Assembly (NCBI RefSeq): GCF_001281315.1
Contig: NZ_CP012479.1
Coordinates: 558,001 to 622,000, forward strand
From: Arthrobacter sp. ERGS1:01
GTDB taxonomy: Bacteria; Actinomycetota; Actinomycetes; Actinomycetales; Micrococcaceae
Length of the DNA stretch: 64,000 bases
Direction: 5' to 3'
Shown: one piece after another, positions 26,995 through 44,838 of the stretch
Numbering within the stretch: the stretch's first letter is position 1
Layout: the number at the start of each line of letters is the position of its first letter
Position numbers and translations under genes: made by a program
Notes under the pieces: generated by a model
Database searches by the model: none
What the model was told of the DNA's origin: nothing
The model's input: only the letters and a program-made list of their open reading frames with translations

Positions 26995-29390
26995 GTACCC
27001 GCATGAGCGCCCGGATGAACGCCGGGCCGAACACCTTCCCGGGCTCCCGCCCGTGGTGGCAACCCGGCCTCGATGCGGGTGCACTGTTCCTGCTGCTGGC
27101 CGTGGGCGTCCTTGGTTTTGGGCCCACTTTTGGCCAGGACCCCCGCTACCTGCTGGCAGGTTTGGGCGCCACAATCTTGGGCCTGGGCGTTGCCGCCGCC
27201 GGTGCGCGCTGGCGCCTTGGTTCGCTGACGGTGGCGGGCATCGCGTTCGTCGCCTACCTGCTGTTTGGCAGTGCCCTCGCGGCCCGTGACGAGGCGCTGC
27301 TGGGCTTCCTGCCCACGGCGGCCTCCCTGCGCGGACTGCTGTTGGGGATCATGCTGTCCTGGAAGCAGCTGTTGACGCTTGCCCCGCCCGTGGGCACCGG
27401 CGTCGAGGTCATGGTGGTCCCGTACCTTTCCGCCTTCGTCGCCGCCGTGGTGGCCGGCAGCCTGGCCTGGCGCGTGCGCCGCGCCGGCTGGTCGATGCTG
27501 CCCGTGCTGGCCCTGTTCATCACGGCCATCCTCTTTGGCACGGGCCAGGCCCAGCTGCCCGCGCTGCGCGGAACGCTCCTGGCCGCGATCGCCGTCGCCT
27601 GGCTGGCCTGGCGGCACGAACGCAGCCGCCGCGAATCGGCCGGCGCCGTCTCGGCCCAGCAGCCCGTGCAGGATCGCTCGGCCGCAAAGACCGCCCTGCT
27701 GCGCCGCCTGGGCCTGGCCGCCGGCGTGATCGCCGTGGCCGGTGCGCTGACCTTCGCCGCCGCCCCGGCCCTGACCACCAGCGCCACCCGCAACGTGCTC
27801 CGCGATTCCGTGGTCCCCCCGCCGGACCTGCACCAGCTGCCGTCACCGCTGGCCAGCTTCCGCGACTACGTCAAGAATGAAAAGGACACCGTCCTGTTCA
27901 CGGTGGACGGCTTGCCCAAGAACGGCCGGGTCCGCCTCGCCGCCCTGGACAACTATGACGGCGTCGTCTTCAACGTCGACCCCAACAGCTCCGCCTCCTT
28001 TGCCCCGATCGGCGACCCCAAGGCACTGAACCAGGCAGGCGGCGGCACCGGAGTCGGCGTCGTTATTGGGGGGTACACGGGGGACTGGATTCCCAGCGTC
28101 GCCGTGGCCCACAGCCTCAGCTACCACAGCGCGGCCGGCCCCGCCCCGACCCTGTACCTGAACAAGGATTCCGGCACCGCCCTTGATTTGGCCGGCGTGA
28201 ACAAGGGCGACGACTACACCATGGATGTCGACGTCCCCGCCGTGGACGTTAACACGCTGGCCGGTTCCAACTTTGGCCAGGTCCAGCTGCCCAAGCTCGA
28301 AAACGTCCCGCAGATCGTCATCGCCAAGGCCAACGACATGGTGGGCGAGGCGGACACCCCGTTGAAGAAGGTCCAGGCGCTGGAAGGGGCCTTGCAGCGC
28401 GAGGGCAAGTTCAGCAACGGCCTCGACGGCCAAACCCCCAGCACTTCGGGGCACAGCGCAGCCCGGATCACCAAGCTTCTCACCGGCAAGCAGATGGTGG
28501 GCGACGACGAACAATACGCCGCCGCCATGACCCTGATGGCCCGGTCGCTGGGCATCCCGGCCCGCGTGGTCATGGGCTTTTACCTCGACGAGAAGGACCC
28601 CGCCAACGGGGCGCGTGAGGCGAAGATCAAGGGCTCGGACGTCCACGCCTGGGTGGAGGTGAACTTTGCCGGTGCCGGCTGGGTGCCGTTCAACCCCACC
28701 CCCGACAAGGATCACATTCCCAACCCGCCGGAGCCGCAAAACGCGTCCAAGCCCAAGCCGCAGGTGCTCCAGCCCCCGCCCCCGCCGCAGGAGCCCGCCG
28801 ACCTTCCCGCCGACAGCGCCCCCGATGCCCTGGACACCGACGGGAAGAAGGACCACGCCGCTAGCGTGCTCGCCGCCATTTTGACCGTGGTGGGCGTCGC
28901 GGCCATTCCGGTCCTGGTCATTGCGATCCCGCTGGGGCTGATCGTGGCGCTGAAGTCCCGGCGCCGAAAGCGCCGCCTCACCTCCGGACTGCCCACCGAC
29001 CGCGTGGGCGGCGGCTGGTCCGAGGTGATGAGCGTGGCCACGGACCTCGGTGCCGGTCTGGACGCCAACGGCACCCGCCGGGAGTCGGCCGCAGCCCTCG
29101 CCGGCGCGTTCCCCGCCAGCCACGGAACGACGGCGGTGCTCGCCGAACGCGCCGACGCCGCCATCTTTGGTCCCGGCCAGCCCAGCGAGGACGACGTTGC
29201 AACATATTGGCGGCACGTGGAAAAGTCCGTCGACGGCATGAGAGGCTCGGTAGGGTTCTGGAAGCGGCAGCGGGCACGGTTCTCGCCGCGGTCGCTCCTG
29301 CAGGACCTCCGGACCGGAGCGGGACGCCCCACCACCGGGGCAGCCCGGAAGGGAAAGTTTTTGGACACGTTGAGGAAGAGGGCACGGTAG
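26991..29390 (+). CDS. Transglutaminase-like membrane protein lacking the catalytic Cys
   Basis: A 799-residue protein: about six or seven membrane segments in the first 260 residues, an extracytoplasmic part with a transglutaminase-core fold (about 440-600), a Pro-rich stretch, another membrane segment (about 625-650) and a cytoplasmic tail. The core shows GDDEQYAAAMTLMARSLGIP and DVHAWVEV. The normal active-site Cys (GxCxxF/YA) is Asp506 here, while the His and downstream Asp (NPTPD) remain. It is therefore probably a binding module or a different hydrolase rather than a classic transglutaminase. It starts in an ATGA overlap with the DUF58 gene. Confidence 0.85.
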   Translation: MSTRMSARMNAGPNTFPGSRPWWQPGLDAGALFLLLAVGVLGFGPTFGQDPRYLLAGLGATILGLGVAAAGARWRLGSLTVAGIAFVAYLLFGSALAARDEALLGFLPTAASLRGLLLGIMLSWKQLLTLAPPVGTGVEVMVVPYLSAFVAAVVAGSLAWRVRRAGWSMLPVLALFITAILFGTGQAQLPALRGTLLAAIAVAWLAWRHERSRRESAGAVSAQQPVQDRSAAKTALLRRLGLAAGVIAVAGALTFAAAPALTTSATRNVLRDSVVPPPDLHQLPSPLASFRDYVKNEKDTVLFTVDGLPKNGRVRLAALDNYDGVVFNVDPNSSASFAPIGDPKALNQAGGGTGVGVVIGGYTGDWIPSVAVAHSLSYHSAAGPAPTLYLNKDSGTALDLAGVNKGDDYTMDVDVPAVDVNTLAGSNFGQVQLPKLENVPQIVIAKANDMVGEADTPLKKVQALEGALQREGKFSNGLDGQTPSTSGHSAARITKLLTGKQMVGDDEQYAAAMTLMARSLGIPARVVMGFYLDEKDPANGAREAKIKGSDVHAWVEVNFAGAGWVPFNPTPDKDHIPNPPEPQNASKPKPQVLQPPPPPQEPADLPADSAPDALDTDGKKDHAASVLAAILTVVGVAAIPVLVIAIPLGLIVALKSRRRKRRLTSGLPTDRVGGGWSEVMSVATDLGAGLDANGTRRESAAALAGAFPASHGTTAVLAERADAAIFGPGQPSEDDVATYWRHVEKSVDGMRGSVGFWKRQRARFSPRSLLQDLRTGAGRPTTGAARKGKFLDTLRKRAR

Positions 29391-30827
29391 ATGGCACGAC
29401 ACACGGGGGATCCGTGCCGGAACTGCGGGGTGGAACTGGCACCCGGCGCGGCCTTTTGCGTGCTGTGCGGGGCTGCAGTGGCCAATCGTGCCGCCGCGCC
29501 CGCCCCCGCCACGGTTCCCTTGAGTGGAGTCCCTGTAGGCGGAGCGCCGTCTGCCGGAGCGCCGCTGGACGGGCGGGGGAACGCCGTCGGCTCCGTCACG
29601 GCGGTGCCCGGCATCATCGCCGTGGGCACCCAACTGCCGGCCCCCCTCGTGGAACCACGCACCGTGGGCGTTGACCCCCGGCTGGCGGCCGCCGCGGCAC
29701 TCGTGCCGGGAGGCGCCGGGCGCAGGCTTGCCGCGCAATTGCTGGACGGCGTCATCCCGGCAGTGGTGCTTGCCGCGGCCATGGTTGGCGGCCTGTCCCT
29801 GATGAGCGTCAGGGACGACGCCGGCTACCGGACCATCGACTTCAGCTGGCTGGCAATCCTGACCTCGATCGCCTCCCTCGCGTCCCTCGGTTACTGGATC
29901 TGGCTGTGGTTGTGGGAGGCCAGGGCCGGCAAGACTCCCGGAAATGCCCTGCTCGGGCTGCGGACCACGGGCATGGACGGGCACCCGGCAGGGTTGCTGG
30001 CCGTGTTCCTGCGCAAACTGATGATTGGGCTGGGCTCCGTGGTGCCCGTCGTGGGCCCCCTCGTGGTCACCGTTTCCAATGCCTGGGATCCCCATGGCAA
30101 GCGCCAAGGCTGGCACGACAAAGTGGCGCACACCCTCGTGTTCAACGTCGGCGCCGGCCGCAACCCGCTGGAGACCGGCGGCATTGCCGGCCGGGAATCC
30201 TATGTACCGGCTCCCATGCCGGCCATCTCGCCCGTCGGCTCACCGCTTCCGGCCGCTCCTGCTCCGCTTGCGGTTCCCGCTCCGGATTCGAGTTCCGCTC
30301 CGGCCGGCATCATCACCGCAGTGCCGTTTGCGCGGGCCGCGGCCGTACCACCTGCTGGGATGCCGCAAGGGGAGTCGTCGGAAAATGCCGCGCCGCTGGT
30401 TTCGTCCTTCGCCCCTCCCGTTGCCGAGGCTATTGCGCCGCAACCCTTTGCGGACGACGATTTTGGGCCAACGCGGGTCCGGCCCGTCGCGGCCGCTGCG
30501 GGCCTCCGGATTGTCTTTGACGACGGCCGCACGGAAGACATCGACACAGTGGCCCTCGTTGGCCGCAACCCGGCCGGATACGATGGGGAGATGATTGCTC
30601 GACTCGTCTCTGTCCAGGATTCCGGCAGATCCGTCTCCAAGACCCACCTGCATGTGCGGGCCTCCGCCGAGGGATTGTGGGTGACGGACAGGAATTCCAC
30701 CAACGGCAGCGCCATCACCGACGCCGCCGGACGGAGAATGCCACTGGCGGGCGGCACCGCGGCGCTCGCAGCCCCGGGCTCGCGGGTCCACTTTGGCGAC
30801 CGCTCGTTCCTGGTGGGCGGCGCATGA
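29391..30827 (+). CDS. Zinc-ribbon, RDD and FHA domain protein
   Basis: A 478-residue protein in four parts: an N-terminal zinc ribbon (CRNCG and CVLCG, residues 9-28), an RDD membrane domain (about 100-235, with RRLAAQLLDGV and KTPGNALLGL), an Ala/Pro-rich linker (about 240-365) and a C-terminal FHA domain (about 370-478, with VGRNP, SVSKTHLHV and DRNSTNGS). FHA domains bind phosphothreonine, so this probably links the cluster kinase to the membrane. It follows the transglutaminase-like gene with no gap and overlaps the phosphatase gene as ATGA. Confidence 0.85.
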   Translation: MARHTGDPCRNCGVELAPGAAFCVLCGAAVANRAAAPAPATVPLSGVPVGGAPSAGAPLDGRGNAVGSVTAVPGIIAVGTQLPAPLVEPRTVGVDPRLAAAAALVPGGAGRRLAAQLLDGVIPAVVLAAAMVGGLSLMSVRDDAGYRTIDFSWLAILTSIASLASLGYWIWLWLWEARAGKTPGNALLGLRTTGMDGHPAGLLAVFLRKLMIGLGSVVPVVGPLVVTVSNAWDPHGKRQGWHDKVAHTLVFNVGAGRNPLETGGIAGRESYVPAPMPAISPVGSPLPAAPAPLAVPAPDSSSAPAGIITAVPFARAAAVPPAGMPQGESSENAAPLVSSFAPPVAEAIAPQPFADDDFGPTRVRPVAAAAGLRIVFDDGRTEDIDTVALVGRNPAGYDGEMIARLVSVQDSGRSVSKTHLHVRASAEGLWVTDRNSTNGSAITDAAGRRMPLAGGTAALAAPGSRVHFGDRSFLVGGA

Positions 30828-31732
30828 GTTCCGCAGCCGCGGCCGACGGCACGCAAGCAGCCCACGACGGCGGGGACACGGCGTCGAACCCGGCGGGCGG
30901 GATCCGGCTGAGCTTCGGCTTCGGTACCGACCGCGGCCTGCGCCGTGAACTGAACGAGGACTCGTTCCTGGCCTCCGACCCCATCTTTGCCGTGGCCGAC
31001 GGCATGGGCGGACACGAGGCCGGCGAGGTGGCCAGCCGGGAGTGCATCAGCGTGTTGAGCCGGCAGGCCATCCTCGCCTCCGGCTCCCGCAACGCCACGG
31101 CCGCCGACCTCCAGCTGGCCCTGCGCCAGGCGGACCAGCGGATCCGCGAGGTGGCCAATGCCCGCGCCGGAACCACCGTGACGGGCGTGGTGCTCGTGGA
31201 GGAACGCGGCGTGCCGTACTGGCTGGTGTTCAACGTGGGCGATTCGCGGACCTACCGGCTCAGCCAGGGCGCGTTCGGCCAGGTCACGGTGGACCACTCC
31301 GAAGTCCAGGAACTGGTCGACGGCGGCTACATCACCCCGGCCGAGGCACTCGTCCACCCGCGACGCCACGTGGTGACGCGCGCCCTGGGCACGGGTTCGG
31401 ACTCCGAGGCGGACTTCTGGCTTGTTCCCGTGGAGGACGGCGACCGGATCCTTGTCTGCTCCGACGGGCTCACGGCAGAGCTGGCCGACGAACAAATCCA
31501 CCATGCCATGAGCACCCTCACCGAGCCGCAGGACGCCGTGGACTCGCTGATCCAATCGGCCCTGCGCTCCGGCGGCCGGGACAACATCACGGTGGTGGTG
31601 GTGGATGCCGGCAATGTGCACGCCGCCGCCAATGCCGAAACACAGACCACCCCCGGGAAGCCCCCGTGGACGAGGTCACGCTGCCGCGCGTGCCCGAAAC
31701 CGAGACTGGCGCAGCCACAAATCCGGCTGTAG
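30824..31732 (+). CDS. PP2C-family protein phosphatase (PrpC/PstP type), tail frame doubtful
   Basis: About 302 residues. The PP2C motifs are complete: RELNEDSFL, VADGMGGHEAGEVAS, NVGDSRTYRL, ILVCSDGLT and GGRDNITVVVV, with the metal-binding Asp residues. It should remove phosphate from Ser/Thr targets of the kinase encoded downstream. After residue about 280 the given frame yields an Arg/Cys-rich tail ending at 31732. In the -1 frame the tail would be acidic and end at 31809, overlapping the next start codon, the cluster's usual layout. A one-base deletion in the C-rich stretch near 31650-31670 is therefore possible. No membrane segment is visible. Confidence 0.82.
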   Translation: MSSAAAADGTQAAHDGGDTASNPAGGIRLSFGFGTDRGLRRELNEDSFLASDPIFAVADGMGGHEAGEVASRECISVLSRQAILASGSRNATAADLQLALRQADQRIREVANARAGTTVTGVVLVEERGVPYWLVFNVGDSRTYRLSQGAFGQVTVDHSEVQELVDGGYITPAEALVHPRRHVVTRALGTGSDSEADFWLVPVEDGDRILVCSDGLTAELADEQIHHAMSTLTEPQDAVDSLIQSALRSGGRDNITVVVVDAGNVHAAANAETQTTPGKPPWTRSRCRACPKPRLAQPQIRL

Positions 31733-31801
31733 ACACGGCCACGACTGTTGCCGCAAACACGGAGGCCGACGGCCCCGCATCATTCCCGCATGAGGAGAAC
31801 C

Positions 31802-34485
31802 ATGGTTAGCACCGCCTACCGCCCCGGATCCTGGCTCGCCATTGTGCGATCCGGCGCCGTCATCGTGGTGGAGGAGACAACGGACCCGGCCACGGTGGCC
31901 GAGTTGTGGGACTACCTGGCGCAGCCCCCCTCCATCCACGGCGTGCTCAACGCCGTCACCGGCAAGTTCGGCACGGAACTGACGGGCATGCCGCAGTTCG
32001 CCATCCTCGTGAAGGCCGACCGGCTGCATGCGATCCTGCGCGGCGGCATGACCCTTGCCGTGACCAGCGGCGGCCAGGGCGAAGTGGTGTCCGGGCGCGA
32101 CGTCACCACCTGGAGCGAGCGGTCCCTGCCGTTGCCCGAAACCCTGCTGCTCACCCTTGACGGTCCCGCCGACGCCGGCCCCGCCGCCGGCTCGGGCGTC
32201 CTCGAGGGAGCGGTATTGCCCTTGGGTGAGGCCGTGGTGCGGCTGTCACAGCTGCGCCAAAGCGATTCGACGCCGGCGGCTTCGGTGGAACAGGACACCG
32301 TGCCCGCCGTCGTGGCCGACGAACACGCGGCGGCTCCCGCCGAAACGCCGGCGCCGGCCATCGTGGAGGCGCTTGGCGCGGCACCGGACGAGGACGCAAG
32401 CGATAGTTCGGCACCGCACAGTCCCGAGCCGCACAGTTCCGAGCAGCACTCTTCGGCGCCGCTGATCGGGGCACCGCGCTGGGTGCGCGGATTGTGGCCC
32501 TCGGGGCGCAACAACGGCCATGCGGCATCGGACGGCAACCATCCTGATGACGCCGAGGATGACGGCAGCCAGGCCGGCAACGTCCAAACGGGCGACGCCG
32601 AGCCGGATTCCGTTGCAGCCTTCGACACCGGTTACGACGCCGACGCACCTTTTGACGTCGAAACCGCTTTTCCCCGTGTGGACACCGGAGAAGACGACTC
32701 CGGGATCGAGGCGGCGGAGTCGGCGGACACTGCCTTTGAGAGCCAAGCCTTTGAGAGCCCGGATATTGCGGACGCTGGTTTAGTGGAAACCGGCGAAATC
32801 AACGACGACGACGGCACAGGCCCGGAGGTCGACGCGGAGACGGTTATCCTCCCGGCGGACGGCGCGGACTACGAAGCGGCCGATGCCCATGAATTGGCCG
32901 AAAGCCCCGACGTCGATAGTCTCCACGAAGCCGGTCTTCACGGATCCGGTTTCCCGGAAGACGGCGGCACCGATGGCCTTGCCGGTCGAGACGATTCCCC
33001 GCAGGACGCCGTCGTCGACGGTTCTGGGGACGGCGGCATCCCGGAATACGGCCCACTGGAAGAGGTCACGCTCGACGACGGCACTCCGGAAAACGGTTCG
33101 CTCGACGACGGCGCCCTTGAGGAAGACGACTACGAGGGCTTTGCCCGGGCCGCCGACGCCGAATGGAGCGCGCAGCTGGCCGATCCGGCCACCATGCTCC
33201 CCGATGCGTACCTTGGCGACCCTGACCTGGGCCGGACCATCTTCGCCCACGAGGGCCTCGATGACGCGGAGCCGGGGGACTACGGAACCGTTGCTGACGC
33301 CGCAGAAGAGCCCGCAACCACGGAGGAGAACGCACCCCTCGACGAGGCGGAAACCCACGACGCACTAACCCATGTCGCGGCCATTGACGACGCCGCCACT
33401 GACGGCACCGACACTGACGACACCGAAGCCGAGGACACCGAAACCGATGAGGACGCCGAGCTGACCGGCAGCTACGACCACCTCTTTGGTGCCACCGAGA
33501 TGCGCAGCGTGGAAGGTGCGGCCGTCCGCTTTGACGAGGAAGGCCATGAGTCCGGCGGCGATGGCCCGGCGCCGCTCCCCGTCCACGTGCCGCCGCTGCC
33601 GGCCAGGCCCCCCGCAGCGGGCTATCGCGGCGACGCGGATCAGGACACGGACGCTGCGGATAGCCCCGGCTACCCGTCGAACACCGATACCCCCGACGCG
33701 CCGGTCTTCATCGACGAGCCGGCCGAGCCAGCCAACCCGGTGCCGCTCGCGGACGCCGAGGCGGAGCCGGCGTGGGAACCGCCGGCAGGCGTCCTGATCG
33801 AGTCCGTGCCGTGGCACACGGGCGAAACCCCCGACGGGGAGACCGCAGCCGCCGAAACACCCGAAAGTGCCGGCCTCGAGGATGCGCAGCTCCCGGATCA
33901 GCCCCAGTGGCAGGCCCCTGCCGGGACGGACTCCGACCACGACGGCCAGACGATCCTGCGAGGGGACCTGCAATCGCAAACCCCGATGCCGGGCAGCCGG
34001 CCGGCGTGGAGGGCCGTCCGGCCACCGGTCCCATGGTTTTGGCACGGTTGTGCCCCAACGGCCACGCCAACCCGCCGAGCCGTTCGCAATGCGCCGATTG
34101 CGGTGCGGCCATCAGCTCCGAGCCCCTGGAGGTGGGCCGGCCGCGGCTGGGCCGCATGCACATTTCCACGGGCGAGGTGGTGGACCTCGACCACTCCCTG
34201 ATCATTGGCCGCCAACCGTCTGTGTCCCGCGTCCTGGGTGCCGTGATGCCGCGCCTCGTGCAGGTGCACAGCGCCAGCGGCGATATCTCCCGCTCGCACG
34301 TGGAGGTCAGGCTGGATGGCTGGGACGTGCTGCTCGTTGACCTGAAGGCCACCAACGGCACGGTCCTGGTCCGTGCGGGCCAGGCTCCGCGCCGCCTGGG
34401 CCAGGGCGAGGAGGCCATGCTGCTGGACGGTGACGTTGCCGAACTGGGCGACGGCGTCTCGCTGCTTTTTGAAGGACTTCTGTGA
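31802..34485 (+). CDS. Large FHA protein with acidic linker and zinc ribbon, frameshifted as given
   Basis: About 894 codons after correcting one missing base. Residues 1-120 form a conserved globular start (GSWLAIVRSGAVIVVEET). Residues about 120-720 are acidic, Asp/Glu-rich and low in complexity. Then come a zinc ribbon (CPNGHANPPSRSQCADCG) and a C-terminal FHA domain (LIIGRQPSVS, SRSHVEV, KATNGT). The first frame runs into nonsense after about 33990 and stops at 34201. The -1 frame carries the ribbon and FHA and ends at 34485, overlapping the kinase GTG (GTGA). One base is missing between about 33970 and 34035. AGGAG precedes the ATG. Confidence 0.8.
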
Positions 34486-36269
34486 GCAGCAGGCGCCCCC
34501 CTGCAACACCCCCGGATCTTCCCGGCTTCGCCTATCGCTCCGTGCTGGGTTCCGGGGGGTTCTCCGACGTGTACCTGTACGAACAGGACAGGCCCCGCCG
34601 GAACGTGGCCGTCAAGGTGCTGGTCGCGGACCTGAAGACCGACGGCGCCCGCCGTCGCTTTGAGTCCGAGGCCAACCTGATGGCGCAGCTGTCCTCCCAC
34701 CCGTACATCGTGACGATCTACGAGGCCAACGTCACCGCGGCCGGACACTCCTACCTGGCCATGGAGTACTGCTCCCGGCCCAGCCTGGACGTGCGGTACC
34801 GGCGCGCCCGGTTCAGCGTCGACGAGGTCCTGGGGATCGGCATCCAGGTGGCCTCCGCCGTGGAAACCGCCCACCGCGCCGGAATCGCCCACCGCGACAT
34901 CAAGCCCGCCAACATCCTCGTCACCGACTACAACCGGCCCGCCCTGACCGACTTCGGCATCTCCGGCACCATGGACGCCGTGGCCGACGACGACGCCGGC
35001 ATGTCCATTCCGTGGTCGCCGCCGGAATCCTTCACCTCGGGGGCCGCCGACGGCGTCAAGGTGGACATCTGGGCTCTGGGCGCCACGCTCTACACCTTGC
35101 TGGCCGGCCATTCGCCGTTCGTGATCCCGGGAGCAGAGAACTCGCAGCGTGAGCTGATCTCCCGCATCAACACAACGCCGCTGCCGCGACTGGGCCGCGC
35201 CGACGTCCCCGAGGCCCTGGACCTGGTGCTGGCCACCTGCATGTCCAAATCGCCGGCGTCCCGCTACAGCTCCGCGAAGGCCCTGGCCCGCGCACTCATG
35301 CGCATCCAGGCGGACCTGAACCTATCCGTGACGCCGTTCGAGGTCCAGGACGACGCCGTGGCGGAGGCACCCGATCCGGACGCCGCCTTTGAGGCCACCC
35401 GGGTCCGCCGCGTCGTCTCGATCGATCCCGACGCGACACCGTCCGGGCGAACCTTCCCGTCCATCTTCCGCACCACCGAGCCCGACGACGGCCGCACGGC
35501 TGCCGGCAAACAGGGCGCCACCGGTTCCTTCACCCAAAGCCCCCGGATCAACAGCGTTCCCGGCGTAACGGGTGCCACCCACGGGTCCACCTCGGGCCTG
35601 ACCCAAAACGGGGTGACGGTGCCATCGGATGCAAAAGCCGTGTCCCAGCCGACAGTGTCGCAACCGACCGTGCCCCAACCGGCCGGGTCCCAGCCGGGCA
35701 GCCTCCCGAACCCGGCCGATGAACTCCTGGCCTCCACGGTGCACCGCAGCCAGGTCGCGCCGCCTCCCAACGCGCCCGCCCTGCCGGGATGCCCGGGCCC
35801 CGACAGTTCCGCACCCGCCAGTCCCGCCCACGGCGGTCCGGCCACCCCGCCGTCCACGAAACGCAAGTGGCTGGGCCTGGGCGCCGGCGCAGTGCTGGCG
35901 GCCGCCGTCGTCGTTGGCATTGTCCTTGCCACGAGCAACGGGGGGACGCCGTCGCCCGAGGCCAAGGACACCGTGGTGGCCACGCCGCCGCCGGCGTTGA
36001 TAGTTGGCGCCGAGGTGCCGGCCGTGACCAAGCTGGCCGCCAAGGCCGGCAATGGCGGAGCCGTGTGGAGCTGGGTCAACCCCGACCCCAAGCCGGGGGA
36101 CATGTACCTGTGGGCGGCCGTCAGCGCCGTCGACGCCGGCGACTTCAAGCCCGTCAAGGCGGCCACGGTGTTCGTCATCAACAACCCGAACGACCAGTCG
36201 TGCATCTCGGTGAAGCTTGTCCGCAAGGACGGCACCACCTCCGCCGAGACCAAGAAGTGCTTCCCCTAG
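34482..36269 (+). CDS. Transmembrane Ser/Thr protein kinase (Pkb2/PknB-like)
   Basis: A 595-residue Hanks-type kinase. LGSGGFSDVYLYEQ is the nucleotide loop, VAVKVL holds the Lys, HRDIKPANIL the catalytic loop and LTDFGISG the Mg-binding DFG. The kinase domain spans about 15-270. A Thr/Ser/Pro-rich cytoplasmic linker follows to about 460, then one membrane segment (WLGLGAGAVLAAAVVVGIVL) and an extracytoplasmic domain of about 105 residues with two Cys, with no PASTA repeats. It probably phosphorylates partners read by the four FHA domains encoded around it. It starts at GTG in a GTGA overlap. Confidence 0.88.
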   Translation: MSSRRPPATPPDLPGFAYRSVLGSGGFSDVYLYEQDRPRRNVAVKVLVADLKTDGARRRFESEANLMAQLSSHPYIVTIYEANVTAAGHSYLAMEYCSRPSLDVRYRRARFSVDEVLGIGIQVASAVETAHRAGIAHRDIKPANILVTDYNRPALTDFGISGTMDAVADDDAGMSIPWSPPESFTSGAADGVKVDIWALGATLYTLLAGHSPFVIPGAENSQRELISRINTTPLPRLGRADVPEALDLVLATCMSKSPASRYSSAKALARALMRIQADLNLSVTPFEVQDDAVAEAPDPDAAFEATRVRRVVSIDPDATPSGRTFPSIFRTTEPDDGRTAAGKQGATGSFTQSPRINSVPGVTGATHGSTSGLTQNGVTVPSDAKAVSQPTVSQPTVPQPAGSQPGSLPNPADELLASTVHRSQVAPPPNAPALPGCPGPDSSAPASPAHGGPATPPSTKRKWLGLGAGAVLAAAVVVGIVLATSNGGTPSPEAKDTVVATPPPALIVGAEVPAVTKLAAKAGNGGAVWSWVNPDPKPGDMYLWAAVSAVDAGDFKPVKAATVFVINNPNDQSCISVKLVRKDGTTSAETKKCFP

Positions 36270-36357
36270 GGCGAAGTGCGGCACGCACAGCGCGGCCATG
36301 CAGCACGAAGCAGCAGTGAACAGAACCATAAGTCAGCAAGGGAAAGCAGGGTCCGTC

Positions 36358-37058
36358 ATGGGGGAACTCGCCATCGATTTTTGTGGTGAATGGTACGAAC
36401 CCGCACCCGATACGGTTTTCAGCATCGGCCGGGAGGGCGATCTGGAGGTCGACGACAACCCCTATCTGCACCGCAAATTCCTGGAAATCAGCCGCTACGA
36501 CGGCATCTGGTGGCTGAGCAACGCCGGCACCATGCTTTCAGCCACCGTGGCCGACGCGGCCGGCGGCATGCAGGCCTGGATGGCGCCCGGGGCCCGGATT
36601 CCGCTGGTCTTCGCGCACACCAACGTGATCTTCACGGCCGGGCCCACCACCTACGAATTCTCCGTCCACCTGAAGACGCCGTCGTTCACCGCGCACAGCC
36701 GCGAAGATGACTCCGCCGGGTCCACCACCATTGGTCCGGTCATCTTCACGGAGTCGCAGAAGGCCCTGATCGTGGCCCTGGCCGAACCCATGCTCCGGCG
36801 CGGCGGCACCGGATTCAGCTCCATCCCGTCCTCGGCGCAGGCCGCGGCCCGCCTGGGCTGGGCGCTGACCCGCTTCAACCGCAAACTCGACAATGTATGC
36901 GACAAGCTGGACCGGGTGGGCGTCGTCGGGCTGCGCGGCGGCAGCGGCAGGCTAGCCACCAACCGGCGCGCCCGGCTCGTGGAGCACGCCGTCACCTCGC
37001 ACTTGGTGACCCCCGACGACCTGCCCCTGCTCGACGCGCAGCGCGATGCGGATGACGC

Positions 37059-37062
<4 letters not shown>
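36358..37062 (+). CDS. FHA domain protein with C-terminal winged-helix-like region
   Basis: A 234-residue soluble protein. Residues about 15-115 are FHA-like (FSIGREGDLEVDDNPYLHRKFLEI). Residues about 135-225 are helical and resemble a winged helix (SSIPSSAQAAARLGWALTRFN). It may carry phosphothreonine-dependent recognition to the secretion-type ATPase encoded next. I use ATG 36358, where the conserved sequence begins; upstream in-frame codons are low in complexity. It overlaps the FtsK-type gene as ATGA. The 88 bases before it form the largest gap in the second half of the cluster. Confidence 0.78.
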
Positions 37063-44693
<7,631 letters not shown>

Positions 44694-44838
44694 CCGGTGC
44701 GATGGAGACCGTTTGATTTCGGCCGGCTCGATCACCGCGGCACCTTCGACCTCACGTTTTGGCCGGTTCTTTCGTCTATAAGATTGGCCCCTGCGGAACA
44801 CCGCAACGGGATTTGACCGACGGAAACGGACTTTGCGC

